64,000 nucleotides of DNA from Aculops lycopersici (Eukaryota; Arthropoda; Arachnida; Trombidiformes; Eriophyidae): positions 6,244,700-6,308,699 of the forward strand of contig WNKI01000002.1 of NCBI GenBank assembly GCA_015350385.1, read 5' to 3'. Of the stretch, positions 9,038 through 18,119 are shown piece by piece. The notes below the pieces were generated by a model. The model worked only from the letters and a program-made list of their open reading frames with translations, made no database searches and was not told where the DNA came from. The position numbers and the translations under genes are program-made. Position 1 is the stretch's first letter; each line of letters begins with the position of its first letter.

Positions 9038-11425
9038 ATGATTGCTCCACTACCTGGCCAAGAGTTGCACTCTTACCATCTTGTCATGTCAATTATATTA
9101 TTGATTATAACTTTACTATTTCAAAGCAACACCAACTACACGGTTTCAGCTCTCACAAATGAGGACTTATCGTTGCACCATAATTTTATTGAGAAATTTG
9201 ATATAATAAACTCTCATGATCTCTATTGGCCAGTCAATAGGCCCACAAGACAGGTGGCAACAAGCACCGGGAACGGCGGTGGCGAGTACCGGCGGCTTGA
9301 GTTTCACTCTCTAGGTAGAAAATTTCGACTTATATTCAACAGGCGACCCGCCAATCTAGTCACAGAGGATTTCACAATTTCATCCATTGATGGTGATGGC
9401 AATATATCAAAGGTTCGCTACAATATCAGTGATAATGTCCTAGATGGACAACTGGAAGATGAACCAAACTCAAGGGCCACTTTAGCCTATGTTCCAGCTG
9501 ACAAGAAATCGGGCCGCACCGGCAGAATGATACAAGGCCAGATAAGTATGAAAAGCGGTAATATTATGATTGAACCAGCCTACCTACACCAGGATAACCT
9601 CAATCGAGAGCTTTATAACGATTCGATGATGCTTGTTTATCGTCTAGAGGACTATAAGCATCAACTCGATGATCTAGGAACTTTATGTGATGGTTTAAAA
9701 CTAAACGAAACAACTAAAACAACGACCAATACTGCTACTAGTTCAATAAGGAATGATAATTTGAGAAACTCAGCAAAACGAAGCATTGAAGATGTTGCTC
9801 ATCCAAAGGACAAGACCAGGTGCACTTTACACCTGGTTGCAGATTTTCTATTCTACAAAAATGTTGGCAAAGGCGACATGCAAAGCACCGTCACCTACCT
9901 ATTGGCATTAATCAATCGCGTAAACCAAATTTATTTACCTACCGAATGGGAGACTGGCGATGATAATGTACCGCCATTCAGCAATGTTGGCTTTAGTGTG
10001 CAAAACATAACAATTCATCAGGAATATACACGGAAGAATGAATTACATTACAATATGAAATCGGATCGAGTTTGGGGAGCTCGTGAATTCCTAGACAACT
10101 TTTCAAGATTTTCACCACAAAATCACTTTTGTCTAGCGCATCTACTTACGTATCGTAAATTCGACTCGCCAGTATTAGGATTGGCCTATGTGGCCGCCCC
10201 ACGTTTTGGACAAATTGGAGGCATTTGTAGTAAGCCACAACTCAAGCCGGATGGGCTGGTTTACAAGCATAACACAGGTATTAGCACATCTCAAGGTATT
10301 AATGGGGGAACTCTAATCACTCGACAGGCAGATCTAGTGTTAGCCCACGAGCTTGGCCACAATCTAGGCGCAGAGCATGACACTAGCGACTGCCGACCAG
10401 AATCAACAAGTGGAGGTGCCTTTCTAATGCATCCATTTGCAGTGCTAGGTTTCGAGCGGAACAACAGGTTCCTATCCAACTGCTCGCGACTATCCATCGG
10501 CCGAGTGCTGCGAAATAAGGCACCCTCCTGCTTCCTCGAGGTCGTGGATCATATTTGCGGCAATGGAATAGTGGAGGATGACGAGGAGTGTGACGGTGGT
10601 AGCATTGGCTTGGGTCCAAGCGACCCATGTTGCGATGACACTTGTCACTTCACAGCAGGATCTCAATGTAGCGACCGTCACTCGTGGTGTTGTGGCCAAT
10701 GCAAGATAAGGCAAGCAGGCTACCCCTGCCGCGAAGCCGAGAAGTTGAGCTGCAGGGGCTCTAGCTTATGTGATGGACAATCGGCCGAGTGTCCAGCTTC
10801 GCCACCTGTTGAAGATGACACAAGTTGCGTTGCTCGTGGATTGTGTCGAGGTGGAGATTGCAAGCCGTTTTGTGAGGCAAGGGAATTGATCTCCTGTCTG
10901 TGCCAGGAGCCACGAAATGCATGCAAGTTATGTTGTAAGACATCCGCAAACTCAACATGTGTACCCTATGATGAGAGAGCGGACCCACTTGAGGATGGAG
11001 TTATGTGTTACAACGGAGTTTGCGAGAAGGGTAGGTGCGAGCAACCGATCCAAGATGTGATCTCGAGACTCTGGGATGTTGTTGAGGATATCAACTTCAC
11101 AAGTTTTGTTAAATTTTTGAGAGACAATATTGTAATTGTGATTATAATCGTTACCATTCCTCTCTGGTGTATCGCAGGCCATTACATCAACGAATTCGAC
11201 AGACGAATCAAGGGCGACGTCATGACTGCAATCGCAAATTATAGAGTCAAGAACAATAGACGTCACCATCCAAGTCCCTTTCTGCCTAGACTATTTGTGG
11301 CCGATGATGACATCAGCAATAATGGCTCCATCGGTAACTCAACTGAAGATGTAGCTGGAGGAGGCGGAAATGGCGATAGGCTTGAAGAGATTCATCTGAG
11401 AGGACCTGAGGTGACGTCAGTTTGA
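9038..11425 (+). CDS. ADAM17: ADAM17/TACE-like membrane metalloprotease
   Basis: This 795-residue single-exon protein sheds membrane-anchored ligands and receptors at the cell surface. In order it has: a hydrophobic signal segment (about residues 18-31); a prodomain with the Cys-switch-like GTLCDGLKL (about 215-223); a basic NSAKR site suited to furin-type cleavage (about 246-250); a reprolysin domain with the zinc motif HELGHNLGAEH (437-447); a disintegrin domain; and a Cys-rich membrane-proximal domain (CKLCCK, then YNGVCEKGRCE). A transmembrane helix lies at about 697-720, after the FVKFLRDNIV motif. That last motif and the absence of a long EGF/coiled stalk point to ADAM17, not ADAM10. 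The cytoplasmic tail is about 75 residues. CTCAG abuts the ATG, so an upstream untranslated exon may exist. Cyclin K follows 237 nt downstream on the same strand. Confidence 0.93.
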   Translation: MIAPLPGQELHSYHLVMSIILLIITLLFQSNTNYTVSALTNEDLSLHHNFIEKFDIINSHDLYWPVNRPTRQVATSTGNGGGEYRRLEFHSLGRKFRLIFNRRPANLVTEDFTISSIDGDGNISKVRYNISDNVLDGQLEDEPNSRATLAYVPADKKSGRTGRMIQGQISMKSGNIMIEPAYLHQDNLNRELYNDSMMLVYRLEDYKHQLDDLGTLCDGLKLNETTKTTTNTATSSIRNDNLRNSAKRSIEDVAHPKDKTRCTLHLVADFLFYKNVGKGDMQSTVTYLLALINRVNQIYLPTEWETGDDNVPPFSNVGFSVQNITIHQEYTRKNELHYNMKSDRVWGAREFLDNFSRFSPQNHFCLAHLLTYRKFDSPVLGLAYVAAPRFGQIGGICSKPQLKPDGLVYKHNTGISTSQGINGGTLITRQADLVLAHELGHNLGAEHDTSDCRPESTSGGAFLMHPFAVLGFERNNRFLSNCSRLSIGRVLRNKAPSCFLEVVDHICGNGIVEDDEECDGGSIGLGPSDPCCDDTCHFTAGSQCSDRHSWCCGQCKIRQAGYPCREAEKLSCRGSSLCDGQSAECPASPPVEDDTSCVARGLCRGGDCKPFCEARELISCLCQEPRNACKLCCKTSANSTCVPYDERADPLEDGVMCYNGVCEKGRCEQPIQDVISRLWDVVEDINFTSFVKFLRDNIVIVIIIVTIPLWCIAGHYINEFDRRIKGDVMTAIANYRVKNNRRHHPSPFLPRLFVADDDISNNGSIGNSTEDVAGGGGNGDRLEEIHLRGPEVTSV

Positions 11426-11662
11426 TGTTTTGACAGAAAGCGAACATGGCACTTTGATGATAACAATAATAACGAGCATCGTGTAATCACGAGATGTACA
11501 GTTGTGTGCAGAAAACAACAACGCACTCTCACAAGTTGTGATACCTCTCTTTTCAGCTCTCTCTCTCATGCCTCTACAATGTGCGTGCAAATAATTCTTC
11601 GATCTCTCGGCGAAACTTGAGGTCTCCCATGAATTCAATATTTTGAACCCATTCGGCAAATC

Positions 11663-12442
11663 ATGAGTAACCCTTGGCTGTTCGATGCGGACCGGTGTGA
11701 ATTCACACCCTCAGTTAAAGATGGATACTCCAAGAGGGAACAGAGTATCATACGAGTCGAGAGTGTTAGGTTTATACAACAATTAGGAAATGAGGCCTTG
11801 AAATTACATTACTCCACCGTGGCAACAGCTCAAGTGTTCTTCCACCGATTTTACATGTTCCACTCCTACAAACAGTTTCCCGTTTATCCCATGGCAGCCA
11901 CATGCCTATTCCTTGCTGGTAAAGTTGAGGAAACGCCCAAGAAATCACAGGATATTGTAGAGTCATCCCAATCAATTTTAACACCGGCGAACTTTGCACA
12001 ATTTGGCATCAAACCCAAGGATGAGATACTAACACTAGAGAAGATTTTATTGCAAACAATTGGATTTGACTTCGAGGTTGAACATCCCTATGAATATCTG
12101 ATCAAGTATGTCAAACAACTGGTTGTCACACCCGACGGTTCACCAGGTGATATTGAAAGGCGAACAGTGTTACAGAAGGCATGGGCATTCCTAAACGATT
12201 CCTATTGTTCTGTCATTTGCCTGCGCCATGAGCCAGAAATTATTGCCATTGCCATGATATTTTTAGCTTGCAAAACGGATGGCATCGAGGTCTACGATTG
12301 GAACAACAAAAAATCAGGTGAAGTGCATTGGTGGGATGCTTATGTGGAAAATTTGGACATTACGCACGACATTGAGGGAGTTTGCCACCAGCTACTGGAT
12401 GTAATTGAATTAGTCAAACCATCAGACCCACAGACAACATAG
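11663..12442 (+). CDS. CCNK: Cyclin K, C-terminally short
   Basis: This 259-residue protein is the regulatory partner of CDK12/13-type kinases, which phosphorylate RNA polymerase II in the nucleus. The sequence runs through both cyclin folds: FFHRFYMFHSYKQFP and CLFLAGKVEETPKK in the first (about residues 55-100), then ILLQTIGFDFEVEHPYEYL, and EPEIIAIAMIFLACK in the second. These segments match cyclin K more closely than cyclin T or L. The protein ends shortly after the second fold (CHQLLDVIELVKPSD), so the long proline-rich tail of the vertebrate protein is missing. AATAAA at 12466-12471 lies 24 nt after the stop, which supports this end. Single exon. Confidence 0.9.
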   Translation: MSNPWLFDADRCEFTPSVKDGYSKREQSIIRVESVRFIQQLGNEALKLHYSTVATAQVFFHRFYMFHSYKQFPVYPMAATCLFLAGKVEETPKKSQDIVESSQSILTPANFAQFGIKPKDEILTLEKILLQTIGFDFEVEHPYEYLIKYVKQLVVTPDGSPGDIERRTVLQKAWAFLNDSYCSVICLRHEPEIIAIAMIFLACKTDGIEVYDWNNKKSGEVHWWDAYVENLDITHDIEGVCHQLLDVIELVKPSDPQTT

Positions 12443-13455
12443 ACAAGCAACGACAGCAAAAACAAAATAAAGATAAAGATAATAAGCTTCAATAGTAAAT
12501 ATATCTCCTGTGTAGATGTGGCGAAACTAAATTTAGGCCAAGATCATAGTTAGTTAGTCATAACGTCGTTTGGTAGAAGTTGAGAGAAATAGCCACAGGA
12601 AAAGGAATAGCGCAAACAGCAGCAGCAGCATCAACAACAACAACAACAACATCAACAATGAGGAGCTAACGACATGCTGAGAAGAGCCCCATGGCTGGCT
12701 ATTGCTAGACTACTATAGCTAAACGGATACGTCTCAAGATTTAGAGCTCGCCAGTTAAGAGTCTGTTACACATAGCGATGTTGACGCTAGATGCTCATAA
12801 GTCCCATGTCTCGCGCGCGCTCTTTCTCGTCGATCTCGTTTAACTTTCTTCGGGTGACGACGATGACAACGGCAACGAAAACGATCGTAGGGAGCTAGGG
12901 GGAACGTCACTAACTTTCACTGTTGATGTTGATGCTTCAACTAGTGCTGGTGCCATAACCGCAACTGCTCCTTTGCCCTTGCGTTTCTTGCAAGTCTTGC
13001 TCCCAAACTGTCTGACTCACTCAAACGAAGCTGCAAAACTTTCGAGATGTCTAATGTCAAGGTAACGCCCAAGACGAATATAAGCGACTTGGGGCCTCGA
13101 AGTTGCGTAGACTGGCCTACCTAGCTGGCGATTGCAGTCTACGCAACTCGATCTCGGTGCCATCGTTGTAGTAGTGTAGTCGTTCCGAGTGTCGTTTTAG
13201 TGAGAGCAATTTCCTCACAACTGCTCATCATTTCCATCGACTCCAAACTCTCAGGTGTACACGCGAATAGCAACAGTTATGGCCATTGGTTTCAGTTCAT
13301 CGTAGTATTGCAGCAGACAAGTTAGTAGTTTAACTTTCATCAGCATCCATATCTAACTTGGATCATCTAATAATATATCTTGGTGTCACTATCATCAAGT
13401 TCAATAATATAATCACCACCATCATCAATTCGCTGAGCAACAGGCTATTGTCAAT
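12443..13455. other. Intergenic region between cyclin K and DUSP19
   Basis: It contains the cyclin K poly(A) signal (12466-12471), AGC/CAA triplet runs near 12620-12655, and G+C-richer promoter-like sequence around 12780-13200. I see no supported gene. Confidence 0.5.
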
Positions 13456-14313
13456 ATGGAAGATAGAAGTGCCCTATTCAACCAACTGAGGGATTTCTCT
13501 CAGAGGAAGCTGAACAAAGTTGAGACTAAAGTGGTGACTGCTAGTGGCGAAAAGTTGGTCGAGAAACGAGGTGCCAAAGGATTACTAGTGGTCAGTGGGA
13601 CGGCAACTGGTGAGGATTCCGGCGAGCCACCTGCAAAGCTCGACCTCCAAGTTGGATTCATCTTGCCAGGGCTACTGATAGGTGAGTTCAGTTTATTCTA
13701 CCTTTTTCTCTAAATGGATCAATGTTTCTTAGACTAAACAAGAGACTAATCAACTATCATGTACTCTCATCACTCAATAGGCTCGCAGGATGTTGCTCAT
13801 GATAAGAGTAGTTTGGATACTTATGGCATAACTCATATTTTAAATTTAGACCATGAGATTGAGAACAAATTCGAGGACGAGTACAACTATAAGAATGTAA
13901 ATATACCAGACTCACCTGACTATGACCTAAACAAGGTGCTAGAGGATTGTTTTGAGTTTATTGACGATGGACGTCAAGCTGGAAATGTATTAGTTCATTG
14001 CAGTGGCACCATAGGCCTCTCAAGATCAACGTCCATTTGTATAGCGTATTTGATGAGTAAGGATAAAAAGAAATTCGACGAAGCCTTCACCCATCTCAAG
14101 GAGGTTAGGCCATTTGTTAAACCAAACGATGGTTTCCTAAAGCAACTCAGGGAACTTGAGGTCAAATTGGTGGGCGCTCAACAGGTTAAGGATTCCGGAA
14201 TCGATGATCCATTTACCTTGCGAAAGAAGCAGGAGATTGAGAATGAGAAGGCAATGATTGCAGGAGCTGCAAGTGTTAAGAATCGTATGAAAATGTTCGG
14301 AATGGGCCAATAA
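13456..14313 (+). CDS. DUSP19: DUSP19-like dual-specificity phosphatase with altered P-loop
   Basis: Two exons, 13456-13681 and 13781-14313, joined by a 99-nt intron with GTGAGT donor and AATAG acceptor, give a 252-residue protein. The junction restores a family motif: GLLIG then SQDVAHDKSSLDTYGITHIL, matching DUSP19 (SKRP1), a phosphatase/scaffold of the MKK7-JNK pathway. The DUSP core follows (CFEFIDDGR, then VLVHC). The catalytic loop is unusual: it reads HCSGTIGLSRS, with seven residues between the catalytic Cys (codon 13999-14001) and Arg (codon 14023-14025). The family has five (HCxxGxxR). Cys and Arg are kept but the spacing is not, so activity is uncertain. The C-terminus has a short charged helix (LRKKQEIENEKAM). 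A poly(A) signal lies at 14538-14543. Confidence 0.9.
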
Positions 14314-14646
14314 GTGACTTGATGATGGCTTGTTGGAAATGTTTTTATTTGATGGTATAAAAACAACGTTATGGACTCTGTATATCCGAAGTGGATGTCG
14401 GGTATGGTCACAGGGAGACGCAATGATAAAGTTAAGAACAAAAAGGGATGAAGAAAACAGGACAGAAAAAGGAGTATATTATTATACAATTATCAACTTA
14501 CTATTATTATTATTACTATTATCGTTATCATGATTTCAATAAAGTCGAGATGGTAAATCTCACAGAAGCCTAATTAGTGTTCATGGTGTACTTTTCAGAT
14601 CGATGCAATAGTTGAGGTTCTCGTCATCACCGAGTCGCAAGTCAAT
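14314..14646. other. 3' UTR of DUSP19 and convergent spacer
   Basis: This is A+T-rich and includes a TTA-type run (14500-14520) and AATAAA at 14538-14543. The leftward gene ending at 14647 lies just beyond. I see no coding sequence. Confidence 0.55.
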
Positions 14647-15285
14647 CTATTTCTTCTTCCTCCTACTCTCTTTCTCCTTCTCCATTTGCTCCTCCCTGAA
14701 AAACTTGGCCAATCTCGATCGATACTTGTTACCGCATCTGCACGCTTTACCAGCCGGCCGACATTTCCTCGATCTCTGGCACTCCCTATCGGGCGATATT
14801 GCCAATTGGTATAAGGAGCCGGAGGGTGATGATGTTGCGTCCGATGATGATTCTCGAGTCTTTCGTTGAAAGTTTGGCTCCGGATCCTCGTCTGAAGAGT
14901 CGGCTCGCGGTCGAACCTCAAGAGAAGGATGCTTGCGAGTCATCTTACTCCAATTCCTTATCCTCGTCTCGTCGGTTTGAACCTCAATGCTCCTGAAGGT
15001 TGACTTGTTTGCCGTCGAATCCATGGGCGTTCCTGTGGATTTTCGCGCAAACTCCCTCAAGGGGGCGCAACATTTTATCGGTCTAACTTCCTCCCAAGTC
15101 AATAACCTAGGTCTAGGTAGAAGACATCGATCGCCTGCCGTTGACTTTCTAGCGGTTCCTGGTCTTGGGGGTGGGCGAGCGATACGCCAATTAGCTCGAA
15201 GATTGTCTATGGCGAATGGGTCTGATGAAAATAGGTCGCCCAAAGGACTGCCTCTGGAGTCCATGTCGCGCCAAAGTGAGTTCAT
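14647..15285 (-). CDS. Unrecognised basic, arginine-rich protein
   Basis: This is a 212-residue open frame that I cannot assign to a family. It is rich in Arg, Ser and Pro. The N-terminal part (MNSLWRDMDSRGSPLGDLFS) is followed by a Pro/Arg region, a central SIEVQTDETRIRNWSKM stretch, an acidic SSDEDPEP patch and a Cys-containing segment (ECQRSRKCRPAGKACRCGNK). A charged, Lys-rich tail ends the protein (EEQMEKEKESRRKKK). There is no signal peptide or transmembrane span, so a nuclear or cytosolic location is likely. It is supported as a real gene by a good TATA box 115 nt upstream on the same strand and its ATG start. TATA promoters often mark regulated or tissue-specific genes. It is convergent with DUSP19. 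Confidence 0.55.
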   Translation of the reverse strand: MNSLWRDMDSRGSPLGDLFSSDPFAIDNLRANWRIARPPPRPGTARKSTAGDRCLLPRPRLLTWEEVRPIKCCAPLREFARKSTGTPMDSTANKSTFRSIEVQTDETRIRNWSKMTRKHPSLEVRPRADSSDEDPEPNFQRKTRESSSDATSSPSGSLYQLAISPDRECQRSRKCRPAGKACRCGNKYRSRLAKFFREEQMEKEKESRRKKK

Positions 15286-15399
15286 GATTTGTGCTGCTTG
15301 GAAACTTGTTGCTCTTAACTAGAACCCCTTGGACAACTCTTGATGGTGCTAAGATCTGATTTGCAAGTGACTAAAATGAAAGTCAATCTGGTGCACTGG

Positions 15400-15407
15400 T
15401 ATTTATA
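15400..15407 (-). promoter_or_regulatory. TATA box for the gene at 14647-15285
   Basis: On the minus strand the sequence reads TATAAATA, 115 nt before the ATG at 15285. Transcription would start near 15370, giving a short 5' UTR of about 85 nt with no obvious upstream ATG. Confidence 0.6.
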
Positions 15408-15981
15408 TGTTCAGTGGGATGGCGTTTGATAGCGATGCTTGCAATTCGTTGGCGACACGGATCAGAAATTAGGTTGCTCCTATGAGACGTATTGGCGATC
15501 GATAGGTGCCAGTGATGTGGAAACACTTTGCGCATACTCTCTCAACATAAAGTTGCCCCTCGTATTTGACCGTTCAATTTGGTACAATTTGGTACATCGG
15601 AATAAGACCCGGAGGCTCCGTTTGCCGGTGGCCCGCTGTCTGACGTGGCGGCCCTTGGAAACCGGACGCGCAAAGCGGTCTGCGATGGGCACGCAAGCAC
15701 GCATAGAGCAAACAAGTGCGACTTTTCCGCTTGTTGTCAATGAGCAAACAATGTACATGTTTTCACCGTCAATTCGGCGGCAACAAGTGTCCAGTCATCC
15801 ACGTTTACTCATTAATATGTTTAGACAAACAAACACTCAATTGGTTGATTGATCGATCGATCATCTGTTTTTTTTCACGGCTATCAATCCAAACCTCACT
15901 GACTGACTTAACTTGCCTTCTTATCTAGATTGGCGGGCGATATTTTTCGCTTTCTAAGAAATTTGTGCTGTTTGTACTCAG

Positions 15982-16170
15982 GTCACATTTGCCCGAGAGA
16001 TTTTGCGCAAAGAAGACATAGACGAGAGCTATGACGACGACAATGTCGACAATCATGACGAGAAAAGGGTCAGCAGTCCGAAGTTTGTGTTCAATCAACT
16101 TTCCCGGCCAAACATCCGACTCGCGAGTTCGTATGTGAGCTCCAATATTAATCAGAAGTGTCCATTTACC
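15982..16170 (+). CDS. Candidate terminal exon of an unknown gene
   Basis: After a good acceptor (TTTGTACTCAG, ending 15981) the plus strand stays open for 63 codons and stops at TGA 16171-16173. The translation looks protein-like: an acidic segment (ESYDDDNVDNHDE), then KR, then VSSPKFVFNQLSRPNIRL and a tail ending QKCPFT. The KR after an acidic spacer resembles a prohormone cleavage site, but no signal-peptide exon was found upstream. No family is recognised. Confidence 0.25.
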
Positions 16171-16406
16171 TGATGCGTAATTATGGAGGATGGTCTAGAA
16201 ACGGACATCCACCTAAGATAAATGTTGCAAACTTCAATATAAGCCAGCGGGGACTTTTGTTCCAAATCACAGTACAGGTAAAATGTATCATTGGTTAACT
16301 TAACTAACTCTACGTGCTTAGGAATTTTGACGACCACTAACGAGTTAGCCGACGAGTGGAATGTTGATATGCCCGAAAGTAAAAACACAAACAACAATCT
16401 CCGCAT
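16171..16406 (-). CDS. Candidate first exon of a secreted Ig-like protein
   Basis: An ATG at 16406 opens with a convincing signal peptide (MRRLLFVFLLSGISTFHSSA), followed by LVVVKIPKHVELVKLTNDTF and YLYCDLEQ. This resembles the first strands of an immunoglobulin domain with its first cysteine. The open frame meets a consensus donor (CAG|GTAAAT on the minus strand) near 16170. I could not find the next exon to the left. If real, this is a partial gene; it could also be chance. Confidence 0.3.
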
Positions 16407-16968
16407 TCTTTTATCGCCTGTATGAGATTTATCGTCAGACTTGTGCCGCTTTGTGATGCCTACGTAATATCATATTGGTTTTTCTCAACCGTTGATGAAA
16501 TTGCACGACGACCGCAGCAAAGCCGCCAGTCCGCCAGCCAGCCAACAACGATCATCGCCTGGAGGCGACAACCTGTTGACTAGCCGCGCGACACCCACGT
16601 AGCCAAAGTGGATTGTGTTGCTAGTTAGCTAATAGGTAACGAGATTCTAAGCTGGAATTTGGATTCGTCGCAACCAGCTTGTCATAACTCACGAGGTGCG
16701 TTCGCACTTTTTGGGCTTCCCAGATGCGATATCAAATCGCTCGACAGCAGCAAATTGAAAGAGATTTGGTTGCATATTAGTAGCGATGAGGGGATGACGG
16801 CGCAAAAAGATAGGTAAATTAGGAGGAGATAGTCAATCAATAACAACAATAGTAATAGAAACAACAATTACAAAACTCAAGTCGAGTCAACAGAAATCAA
16901 CAACTAGTCCAGATCATCGCGCTACTTACAAGTTGCTTAATATTCCCACCAGACCTACGTTACTTAAA

Positions 16969-17844
16969 ATGAGCATGTTTTGTGAAACAAGGAGGCACCA
17001 CAATCGAAAGCTGCATTACTTTGTCCTACTTGTCGTGGTTTCGTTTCTAACGGTGGCTTCGAGCAGGCCAATAACGGAGTCCAAAATGGATTCCGATAAT
17101 CCTAGTGTAGGCCAACAGCGTAGGGATTCCTGCTCGATATTCAGATACATTGGAAAAAACGATCTGGGCGTCAACGACATCGTGGTGCGAAGCGAGGAGG
17201 ACGATTTGGTTTGTATAAAAGCCAGGTTCTCCTTGGCCATCAAAGTCGAAGAGGCAATTACAACTTCACCAGAACCGACATCTACTGCCGCCGTCAACTC
17301 GGCGCAAGACGGTGAGAAACCACCTGTAACTGAAGAGACGCAGCCAACGGATAGGCGAGTAACTCTAGGGTACCTGCCGCTCGATTCAGTGGTTGCAGTT
17401 GATAATAGTTGCACAAGTTCAGCTAAGAGATATTCCGATCAACAAGCTGCTAGAGAGAAAGGTCTAAATGAGACAACTCCAGATCTAGGCGACCAGGAAC
17501 AAGAGATGATAGTGACCTTTGAATGTGGCAAGCTAGCCTTTACCTTCCAGCGTCAAGAGGATAACTTCCGCGTATCATCCATAAAAGGAGTGGTGAATCT
17601 CGACTCTACAATTGTACGAGAGTTCATATCAGATAGGCCAGCATTCTATACAGCAGATTTGAAGCATCATTTCAAGTATGACGATCTCGTTGAAGTAGGC
17701 TCAAAGGCAAAAACGAAAGCGTTCATCTTAACGGCCAACTTTTATCATACTGAGTATGAGGTATTTAGGGAAACAACTAGCAGAGACTTTGTTCAACCAC
17801 CAGACGAGAATTCAAAACCATTCGTCGATGAGGTGACTCAATAA
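16969..17844 (+). CDS. Secreted protein with LAMP-like luminal domain
   Basis: The ATG at 16969 starts a 291-residue protein with a clear signal peptide (HYFVLLVVVSFLTVASSR, about residues 16-33). The rest resembles one luminal domain of lysosome-associated membrane proteins. CIKARFSLAIKV corresponds to the first conserved Cys strand, and YLPLDSVVAVDNSC to the second Cys. Then come VTFECGKLAFTFQRQEDNFRV and FYTADLKHHFKYDDLVEV, and a final region ending ILTANFYHTEYEVF. A variable Thr/Pro-rich insert separates the first strands. The usual LAMP transmembrane helix and GYxx tail are absent, so the protein should be soluble or secreted. Family assignment is by pattern only and is tentative. Confidence 0.55.
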   Translation: MSMFCETRRHHNRKLHYFVLLVVVSFLTVASSRPITESKMDSDNPSVGQQRRDSCSIFRYIGKNDLGVNDIVVRSEEDDLVCIKARFSLAIKVEEAITTSPEPTSTAAVNSAQDGEKPPVTEETQPTDRRVTLGYLPLDSVVAVDNSCTSSAKRYSDQQAAREKGLNETTPDLGDQEQEMIVTFECGKLAFTFQRQEDNFRVSSIKGVVNLDSTIVREFISDRPAFYTADLKHHFKYDDLVEVGSKAKTKAFILTANFYHTEYEVFRETTSRDFVQPPDENSKPFVDEVTQ

Positions 17845-18119
17845 ATTCAACAACCACAAAAGACTAGACTCAAAAGAGAACCAACAATTTATAATAATGA
17901 TTCGAGAAGAATGGATATGATCAGTCACGTAAGACGCAACTTGACCATGCGACATTAATTTAATTTATGTTCCATAGTGAATTACTATAAAATTTACTAG
18001 CACTACAAAATTTGTTAATTACATAGATATATTTATCTCACCTATTTTTGCATTTCTACCACCGCCGCTTCTAATGCTACGGTGTTTGATCCCGAGACCT
18101 GAGGGTAGCATTGCTCGAA
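17845..18119. other. Convergent 3' spacer
   Basis: This is A+T-rich 3' UTR-like sequence between the LAMP-like gene (+) and EXOSC10 (-). I see no coding sequence. Confidence 0.5.

Larger units (their letters stand above)
15286..16968. other. Intergenic region with two weak exon candidates
   Basis: Apart from the TATA box at 15400-15407 and the two weak candidates listed separately (15982-16170 and 16171-16406), I see no supported gene. The other open frames, at 15439-15928 and 16682-16867, are overlapping or low-complexity. Confidence 0.4.
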
